A DNA stretch of 64,000 nucleotides from Mariannaea sp. PMI_226 (lineage: Eukaryota > Ascomycota > Sordariomycetes > Hypocreales > Nectriaceae), in contig JANFOG010000001.1 in the NCBI GenBank assembly GCA_024336345.1, positions 1,054,001 through 1,118,000 on the forward strand, given 5' to 3'. Below, piece after piece: positions 56,737 through 64,000 of the stretch. Positions within the stretch are counted from its first letter, which is position 1. Each line of letters starts with the position of its first letter. The notes under the pieces were generated by a model. It was not told where the DNA came from, searched no databases, and saw nothing but the letters and a program-made list of their open reading frames with translations. A program made the position numbers and the translations under genes.

Positions 56737-59365
56737 TCATGCACTGATGACAACCGTGACTGTCTCTTTTTGTGTTTCTGTCACGGTAACAGTTTCGTGG
56801 TCCTTGACCGTCTCGGTGACGGTGACGTAGATGGACACAACTGGGGTTCCATCAACGACCTGCGTCGTGGAGTAGCCCTGCTCCACAGCCACGGCCTCGG
56901 TGGCCTGGGCTTTGGGAGTGGGCATGGACGTGGCTTCAGCGTCGAGGGGGACGAGAAGGATTGTGCTGGCTTTACTGAAGGTCGTCGGGGCAGCTGCGGT
57001 GGGCTTGGGTGGGATAGCAGCCTCGGAGGTGGGGGCGCCTGGTGCCTTGATCGATTTGGTCAGGGTTGTACCAACGATTGGAGGGTAAAGGGAAGATGGC
57101 GCTGTATCCGTGACCGGGTGGGCAGGCTGGTTAGCCGCAGGGACGGAGATGTTGGTGAGAACCGGCGGGATTGAGGTTGTGGTGGTTGGGGCATCAGCAA
57201 CTGGATTTGTTGAAACGATTCGGCTAGTGTTGGGCGCCGATGGAGGCGCAGCCACAGCTGTCGAAGTAGTCGAAGTCGAAGTCGAAGTTGTCGTTGGTTT
57301 GGAGGGGAAATTGTTCACGGGCTCCGTGGACACAACCGTTGTCTCTTGGTCAGAAGGCTTTGTTGTGGTGGCACCATCATCAACAGTAACAATCTGTGTG
57401 ACGGTGACAACTGGGACGTTTCCATCTCGGGCATTGTCCTCAGTTGCGGTAACGGGCTGTTTCGCCGCTGACGAAGTCGGCAGTGAAATTGGCGTGACTG
57501 CAGTCGGGACTGGCTTCTTTGATACAGAAGTTGTCTTATCAACGCTGCCAGTATCACCCAAAATCTTCTTTGCCTCATCCACATCTTGGCAAGCAAGCAT
57601 AACGCCTCGTGTGGTAGTGGCGGGGAATGCAAAGCACTTCTTACCCGATTCACATTGCTTGAGTGTGTAAGTACCAGAGTCACTACACTGGGCAAATTGC
57701 CCGTCAATGCAAGCCGCCTGTCCCGAGGAGCAAGCTGAGTTCGAAGACAGTCCGGAGTATACCTTGTTCAGCGATTTGGCCTGTGCCAGATTGGCGGCGT
57801 ACTGGGCAGCGTCCACGGAGGCTGTCTCGGTGGGCATGTAGCCAACTGTGGGGACAGCTGTGTCTGGAATGCCCGTAGGGACGATACTTGACGCAGGAGC
57901 TGACGAAGCTGCCGCTGTCGAGGAAACACCGCTCAGATCAGAAGTGGAAGCAGGGTTCGGGGGTGGCGTGGCGTCAGTAGGGGCAACGTCAGTTGTAGTT
58001 GGGATAGCAGTTGAATCATCAGCTCCTGTTGTGCCAGGCTGGCCAACCGATACGGTCAAGGTGGTGTCGGAAGTGTTTGCCACTGGAAGATTCCCTGTCA
58101 CGGCAGAGGGCAGTCCAGTTTGGGCAGCAGATGTATGCGTGAGAATAACTGTTGGCACAGGCTGAGAGGCTCCGGCAGCACTGGTTGTCGGCGTGCCGAC
58201 AACTGAAGTCTCGCCTACAGCGCTAGTATCCTGCTGCTCAGCATTTGAGGTAGGCTGGACAGTTCCAAGATCAACGCTTGACTTGAAGCCGAAAGTGGTC
58301 GTCGGTGCAGCGACAGGGGTGTCGCGGTAAATGCTAGTCTCTAGGCCGGCTGAAGTTGGGATTGTCTGTTGAACACTTGTAGGAGGGTTGACAATGGATG
58401 ATCCTGGAGCAGTTCCACCGTACTTCATAGACGTCGTGGGAGTGGAAACTTGGTTCGCTGAGGTAAAGGAGCTGGGAGCACTAGCTTGATCAGGGGTATC
58501 GGATGAGGGAGCCGATCCCACAGGAGTCTGCACTGATGTGGGTTGTTTGGGAACAATCGAGGTGTAGATGAGGTGCTGAGAAGTCTGAGAAGTCTGGGAA
58601 GTCTGGGAAGTCTGGGAAGTCTGGGAAGTCTGTTGAACAGCACTGCTCTCTTCCGTTGTCAAAGCCCTAGATGTTGGTGTGACAGGAACAATAGAAGTAA
58701 CAATGGTTGTGTCAGCGGAGGAGACTTCCAGCGGAGCTGAAGTCGTTGAAGCAGTCGTCGCAGTTGTCTCCTCTACTGGTTCAGAGGTAACTACAGAGCT
58801 TGGGTTGTTGCTTGGCTGCTGGGGGATAATCGATGTGGTGACCGTAGTTGCCTCGCTGAAGGCCGAGGAGTCGATCGGATAATTGATTGAAGTAGCCACG
58901 GTAGGGACAGGATTGGGAGTGGACTCTTGGAAGTCGGCCGCAGTGGTGTCCTCGATGGGGACGAGATCGATAGATGTCGCATGCGCCTGAGCCGTGGGAT
59001 GAGAGTCTGAGTTGGGAGCTGCGCTGCTTGTGCCCAGAGTGCTAAGGCTAACCTGAGAGGTAGAACCAGGGCCTTCAGAAGAGCTGTTGAAGACTGTTAG
59101 AAAAAGTATTGTATCGAAATTTTAGGGACGATTCATACGTAGTGGTATAAGGAATAGAATCTGTGGAGGGGGCGTTCGGGCCATAAGCAGGCGTTTCTCG
59201 TCGATATCTAACATAGTTGCTGTCAGTCATGGCTTTGAACTCTACATCAGAGTCAAGTTTCTAGACTTACATCTTGCCAGTCCACCTTATCGGGCCAGCC
59301 TGGGTGAATTGGACAGTCAAAAGAATGTGTAGGGCGATAGCGCACCTCCTACTATCGAACCGCAT
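56737..59365 (-). CDS. Secreted Ser/Thr-rich protein with a CBM19-like chitin-binding module
   Basis: Three exons: 59271-59365, 59139-59207 and 56737-59083; 836 residues. The first residues (MRFDSRRCAIALHILLTVQF then TQAGPI) form a signal peptide. Most of the protein is Ser/Thr/Pro/Val-rich and likely heavily O-mannosylated. A six-fold TSQ tract lies near residues 265-285. Around residues 480-560 is one folded domain, with KVYSGLSSNSACSSGQAACI, DGQFAQCSDSGTYTLKQCES and GKKCFAFPATTTRGVMLACQ, whose cysteines and layout match CBM19, a family found at the C-terminus of yeast chitinases. No GH18 catalytic domain is present, and the C-terminus (TVTVTETQKETVTVVISA) lacks an obvious GPI signal. It probably acts in or outside the cell wall as a chitin-binding protein. 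The last intron places CTAAC 12 nt before its acceptor. Confidence 0.82.
58576..58629 (-). repeat. Six 9-bp units encoding TSQ repeats
   Basis: In-frame array of six copies (four exact, two with one change) within the CBM19 gene, encoding repeated Thr-Ser-Gln. A short coding minisatellite, likely variable among strains. Confidence 0.88.
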
Positions 59366-61782
59366 CTTGAAGAAGTCGTTTGTTGTTGTTTTGGTTGTCG
59401 ATTTTCAAGATACGAAAAGTTGAGAGAGAAAAGGCGGAATAAATTTAGTGAGAATAGAAAGAATAGAATCGAAAGTTGACAGTGTGGGCCTTTGTGTGTT
59501 TGTTGATGTAGATCAAGTTGAGATTCGTAGGATGAATGACAGTTAAGCCGTTATGATGAGGGAGATAACTTGTATGTAAGTGTTCATCCAAACAAAATCC
59601 AATCAAGTATTAAGCCGGTCGAAGTAAATAGAGAGGGGAAGAGACCTCGAATCAATCGAAGGCCCGGGCGAAATGAACAATGAATGTGAATGTTACTGGG
59701 AATAGACAGAGCGTGTGTAAGAGAACACAACAATAAGGTGGGACAAAGAACGACACACACCCAGAGAGTAGAAGTGAAAAGAAATAGAAGAACAGGTCAG
59801 GTAAACTAAGGAAAGATGCTAGAGAGAGGAAAGGAAATAAGGAGGGAAGGGAATAAAGGAAAAGCTTTTGGAGAGAGAATGAGCAAGAAAAGAGAATCGA
59901 AGAAATACAAAGAAGAACGAGCACAAGGTGGAAGAAGGTGAAGTATTGTATCGCCCTGCGGATCATGAAACCCATTCTACCCCCCCACCTCCTCTCTTCT
60001 CTTCTCTTCTCTCCAACGCAGCCTCGCAGAAAAAAATGAAAGACTCAGAACTGTTTCGTCTATGCTTCACACATCAGTCGAATCACAACCCGTCACATTC
60101 GCCCAGAGCTCTCCAGCACCATTCATAGAACCGGCATCCATAGCACCCACGGCAGCTGGGGCCACCCCCCCGCTCCAGGCCCAACGCCCTGCTCCACGTC
60201 CAGTCGATGGTCTCACGACGCGCCCGACACCAGACCTCCACAGAGATCGAAAAACGCCCCATGCCGAGCCTCAGAACGCGCCACAGACGCAGAAATAGGA
60301 AGGGGGAAAGGTCGGTGGTTTCTTGAATCTGCCGACTACGCTGTTCAGCTAAGCGCGCTGCTGTAGCGGGGTGTTAAGTTACGAGGTTCAGTTGAAGTTT
60401 GCCAGGGACTGTACGAAGTACAAGGGACTCCACACCAGAGCTTGCAAGGGGCAAGTGCTGGTCGGTGCGCATTCTCGTTTCTCCAAATCCCGGGATGTTC
60501 AGGCGCGGCTCGTCACCATTGGCTGCTTCCCAAAACGCCAGCAGCCCCGCGGACTGGCAGGCGCCTGTAGCTTCTTGCCAGTCTGCACCTTCTGCAAGGT
60601 ACCGGTTGGCTGTCTCGGCAGCGGCCCGGTGCTGGCCTCGTGCTGGCCAATCATCAAAGCCCCACCGAACCCACCTGCGGCAACACCACTTTCACCACTC
60701 TCACTTTGTACTAAGTTAAGGCATCTAAGTAGAAGTAGGGGAATAATTACTGGGCCCATTCTTCCCCCATTCCATCTCATCTCTCATTACTTACCCAGCA
60801 ATCTACTTACTTCGTCCTATGGTGCTCCGTCCGTCTCCAGACGCTTTCGAACCGGGCGCCTCTGGTCGACTGGCGTCCCTGGCCATCCAATGGTTCTACA
60901 TGGCCGCAATTAAAACACCGGTGCTTCTGCTAAAATGGTCCTCTGTTCTTCTTGAACGGCTCTCGTCGACCCATTGTCATTCGGCCGTGGCCTGCTTGAA
61001 CACGCTTAATCCACCGCCAACGCTCTGGTGGCTTGGTCGGCGGCTTGGTTCTCACTGTTTTCCCTTCAATGCACGCGCCTCGCTTTTGTATTAATGAGCA
61101 ATTCTGGCTCCAGTAAATCGTTGTTCCCGAGTTTCCCTCGTACCATATACAAGTCATGTAGGCCGCTGTTCTCACTTTCTCTCATATGAGTTCGATTCGA
61201 TCTGTGATATAGCAAGATCAATCTCGTACGAAATACATACATCGATTCATCAGTAACTACTAATGCGAACCATATTCTCATCCTTGGAACGCAACCCAGA
61301 ACCTGATATCTCTTGGCCCCTCTTAGCTCCTCCGTAATAACATAGCCGCCCATAGGTCTGTCAATGATGGCCACCCTCTGCCCACCGTGGAGGAGGCAGT
61401 AGATGATGGATAGCATAGCATAGCAAATGTGAACACGAGAACACATCGCCTCTCTTCTTCTCTCGTTCGACTAGGTTCTGCCTTGTCGTTTATTCTTAAC
61501 CATCAGCTATTGATTCATGTTATACATCTAGATTGTACAGATTGCAATGCCACCCCATCCTGTTCACCCATCAACCATGTCCGATGAGATTCTATAAATC
61601 GTACACTCCATACCCAATACACCTATCCAATCCAATCCAAATAAAGCTGTATCCACAATGTAGCATCCAGTGACAAAGGAGAATGCCACCTCATACACTC
61701 GCTCCATAAACGCCAGCAGCTCGCTCTCTAACCCGACCTGGGCATGCATTGTTTTTACTTTTTTTCCCACCTCCTCAAGTCG
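59366..61782. other. Intergenic region between CBM19 gene and large helical-protein gene
   Basis: About 2.4 kb. The left 550 bp is purine-rich on the + strand (59750-59930), a CT-rich leader for the CBM19 gene. A 180-codon ORF at 60371-60913 lacks any recognisable feature and is not called. The short motif GTACGAAGTAC at about 60413 also occurs near 21611. No RNA gene seen. Confidence 0.5.
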
Positions 61783-64000
61783 TTACATGTCTCCTTCTTT
61801 TTCATGCCCTTCCAGCTGTGCTCCGTCTGTGCTCGACTTCCGTTGCCGCTGCTGTTGGCTTGCAGCCTCTAGCACCTCACGTAGGTCCTTATTCGCCATA
61901 TGTCGGCCATCCAAATAGCCCTGCACCTGGTCGTCGTCTGGCCAAGTCCAGCCCACTCGACTTGCGTTTAGTGTGTCCAGAACTGAATCCACTGTGGCTT
62001 CTTCCAAAATAGGTTCTGCAAAGGCTCGAAATGCGCAGAGCGCCTCCACCATGTCCGCTTCATAAGGCATCTCATCCAATCCCTCGAGCTCCTCAATTAA
62101 CTGGTCTTGGTCCCATTCTCGTATTAGCCACGCAACCACCTTGGCCATTTCTTCAAATTCTCCGGCAAAGGCTAGAGACAGCATGTAATCGTGAGCTATC
62201 GGTGCCGAGACTGGGTCCTGCCGCGAAAGCATGGCATCGAGATACGAGGCCTCGTTGGGCCGAAGCAATTTACGCCTCTGTTTTTCATCATCCACCAACA
62301 AATTAAAGAGTTCTTTTAGGCGGGTAGCTGCCTGTCGGGCAAGGGTCAACGGCACTGCGTCTTCATCTCCATGCTCATCCCAAGTTGGCGGTTCTCCTCC
62401 CCTATCATGTCCCTGCGCCTGCCAAATATCTAGCTGATACAGGCCGCTAAGCGATGAGGAGCTCGTAGTGGTGTTTGATTGCATATCTGCTGATAGTTTG
62501 ATGACCTCTCGTCGCAGAATCCGCTTCAAGGTGCTTGCGAATCGTTGAAATAAGGTCGACGAGGCTCCATGGCATTCTTGAACGTGTTCCAGAAGCTGCA
62601 CAGCCAGCCGCAGCTGTTCCTCAAAGCTAATTCTCAGATGCTGGTGGCTGTGCCCGAGTGCTTTTAGGATAGGCATCCAAAGATATGATGCCCAAGTGTG
62701 TCGCGAGCGGCCCAGACGGGCCTCCACCAAATGCATCGCACGGAGTATGTGTTTTGCACCCTGTCCTCGCTGCTTTGCACAAGCAGTGACGTATGCAGAC
62801 AAGATATCAATGGGAATCTCCTTCAAGGCCTCGGTACTAGGATCACCAGTAAGCAGGCTTGACGACTGTTCCCATGACAAGGTGCTCTCCAGCAAATATC
62901 GAGATGCTTTCTCCAACGATTCGGCATTCGACACCAAGATTCGTAAGCAGTACCCACTCGGGGCGATGCCAACGCGTTTCATCTGATCATAGAGCTCGTC
63001 CACGCCCGGAGGATGCAGCCTTGCCTTCTCAAATTCGGTCAAGTTGGGCTCATCCTGAGTTGGGAAATTAAGTGAATTGTCTCCTGGAAGTCTTCCGACT
63101 GCTGGATCAATATCCCTAGCAAAGAGCTTCTCAAACATTACTGCATATTCGTCTAGACCAGGCTGCTGGCCTTCTTTGGGTGGATTGTTAAATCTAGCCC
63201 ATGCCTCGTGGGCATTTCGCGTCGCCTTGATTGAGGCAGCCCATGGTCGAAACGAACTCTTTAGGCTCAACAAAGTTCTCTGTTGAATTGACGGAGTACC
63301 ATCGATTGCAAGGCCTTGTAAAACGTCCAGGGCTTCATCTTTTTGATCTTTTGAGAAGCCAGCTTCTTGCATCATTACGCCTGCTCGTACTGTCCGTGTC
63401 CAGCTGTCTTCGGGCTCCATTGCTTCATCCATGCCGTCCCCTGGTCGTAGGTAAGGCGGCCATGTTCGAGAGTATCGTCTTGTGCTGTGACCCTCTGCTT
63501 GGTTTTTTGGGAGGCCTGCTAGCACAGCGCGGATAGCCTCAAATCCCACCTTATCCACAAGTAAAGGCTTAGGAAGCTGGTCTGATGTTCCAAGAAGAAT
63601 CCTTTGTGCCTCCCACAAGTAGGCATTAGGGATTTGCTTATGGCGAACCTCAAGGTGGCCACGCTCTGCGAAAATTTTTAGTGCGTTGTTGAACAGTTTG
63701 CACTGTTCATGGTACATCTTCTTGGGCATCTCGGGTGTGTGTTGGTGCCACCTGAGCCGTTGCGCTACGATATCAGCTAGTGTAATCATCAGACGAGGTT
63801 CCAGACGACGACAATGGTCTGATAACCGATGTATTGATCGAATAAAGTCGTCTGGTGCCATGTTGAGCATTGCAAGGCGTGATCTTGACAGATCTGCTCC
63901 ATCTGGCGCCCCTGCATCTCCAGCTTTTTGAGAAGCTCCAAGAGCCTGAGACTGGAAGTATTTGATGATATCTGTGAGCGTCGATACGCAGTGAATCGAA
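61783..64000 (-). CDS. Large helical protein, probably mitochondrial, PPR-like (5' end outside window)
   Basis: Open reading frame running from the window edge to a stop at 61783, at least 739 residues with the true start missing. No name is given because I do not recognise the family surely. The sequence is predicted helical throughout, with segments of the kind seen in fungal PPR-like RNA-binding proteins of mitochondria: DELYDQMKRVGIAPSGYCLR, SYLDAMLSRQDPVSAPIAHD and YMLSLAFAGEFEEMAKVVAW. Several RNA-stability and translation factors of fungal mitochondria look like this. The C-terminus is Gln/Arg-rich and charged. No zinc, nucleotide-binding or catalytic motif is apparent. The ATG at 63870 is internal to the open frame and is not taken as the start. 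The mitochondrial location is an inference. Confidence 0.7.
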   Translation of the reverse strand, partial: SIHCVSTLTDIIKYFQSQALGASQKAGDAGAPDGADLSRSRLAMLNMAPDDFIRSIHRLSDHCRRLEPRLMITLADIVAQRLRWHQHTPEMPKKMYHEQCKLFNNALKIFAERGHLEVRHKQIPNAYLWEAQRILLGTSDQLPKPLLVDKVGFEAIRAVLAGLPKNQAEGHSTRRYSRTWPPYLRPGDGMDEAMEPEDSWTRTVRAGVMMQEAGFSKDQKDEALDVLQGLAIDGTPSIQQRTLLSLKSSFRPWAASIKATRNAHEAWARFNNPPKEGQQPGLDEYAVMFEKLFARDIDPAVGRLPGDNSLNFPTQDEPNLTEFEKARLHPPGVDELYDQMKRVGIAPSGYCLRILVSNAESLEKASRYLLESTLSWEQSSSLLTGDPSTEALKEIPIDILSAYVTACAKQRGQGAKHILRAMHLVEARLGRSRHTWASYLWMPILKALGHSHQHLRISFEEQLRLAVQLLEHVQECHGASSTLFQRFASTLKRILRREVIKLSADMQSNTTTSSSSLSGLYQLDIWQAQGHDRGGEPPTWDEHGDEDAVPLTLARQAATRLKELFNLLVDDEKQRRKLLRPNEASYLDAMLSRQDPVSAPIAHDYMLSLAFAGEFEEMAKVVAWLIREWDQDQLIEELEGLDEMPYEADMVEALCAFRAFAEPILEEATVDSVLDTLNASRVGWTWPDDDQVQGYLDGRHMANKDLREVLEAASQQQRQRKSSTDGAQLEGHEKEGDM

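Noticed and set aside
59652..59975. 107-codon hydrophobic - strand ORF
   Set aside because: Its Leu/Ser/Phe composition reflects the CT-rich leader of the CBM19 gene.
60371..60913. 180-codon ORF
   Set aside because: No recognisable domain, unusual composition rich in Pro, Ser and Arg, no neighbouring exons with coding character. Most likely chance.
1..64000. tRNA genes
   Set aside because: I looked for GTTCGAAT-type B boxes with matching acceptor stems on both strands and found none convincing; a covariance-model scan would be decisive.

Overview
This window is nuclear DNA from a filamentous ascomycete (Pezizomycotina), probably a sordariomycete; Hypocreales is my best guess, at modest confidence. 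The evidence is short introns (about 52-92 nt, one of 264 nt) with GT..YAG ends and CTAAC/CTAAT-like branch points, single genes on both strands with no operons, a Zn2Cys6 regulator, and fungal genes such as FIG1, BCK1, VPS51 and a CBM19 protein. I find no transposon, CRISPR array, tRNA, rRNA or viral gene.

Layout. 1-6.1 kb is dense: C-terminal end of AP-1 beta-adaptin (+), BOL2/FRA2 BolA protein (-), NIF3-like protein (+), GARP subunit VPS51 (-), RMI1 (+). 6.4-10.8 kb is the SKI3 TPR scaffold (-). A 3 kb gene-free stretch follows. 13.8-15.3 kb is a Zn2Cys6 transcription factor (-), 17.7-20.0 kb a GH5 steryl/glucosylceramide beta-glucosidase of the EGH1 type (+), 21.9-27.8 kb the BCK1-type cell-wall-integrity MAPKKK (+), 30.8-34.4 kb a GH47 alpha-mannosidase with very large acidic insertions (+), 36.6-37.6 kb FIG1 (-), 40.4-42.9 kb RINT1/TIP20 (+), 43.3-44.5 kb a YMC1-type mitochondrial carrier (-), 45.9-48.5 kb COG3 (-), 49.0-50.8 kb FMP25-like RCC1-repeat protein (+), 54.1-55.6 kb a classical tyrosine phosphatase (+), 56.7-59.4 kb a secreted Ser/Thr-rich CBM19 protein (-), and 61.8 kb to the window end a large helical, probably mitochondrial protein (-, 5' end missing).

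How the genes relate. Most are housekeeping genes. Membrane traffic is over-represented: AP-1 beta, VPS51 (GARP), RINT1/TIP20 (Dsl1) and COG3 (COG), so three different CATCHR-type tethering complexes have a subunit within about 45 kb. Surface and cell-wall functions (BCK1, FIG1, CBM19 protein, GH47, EGH1) form a second loose theme. No co-transcribed system is apparent.

I saw no clear new biological system. The most checkable oddities are: a likely mitochondrial-targeting extension on NIF3 from an upstream ATG; a stop-free 57-nt intron and a start-overlapping uORF in BCK1; the GH47 insertions; a four-half-site TTTTCGC palindrome near 15.95 kb; nested or perfect dyads near 16.94 and 30.27 kb; and a 9-mer, TACGGAGTA, that recurs only between genes. 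Gene models were built by hand from splice sites and reading frames; every multi-exon model closes in frame.
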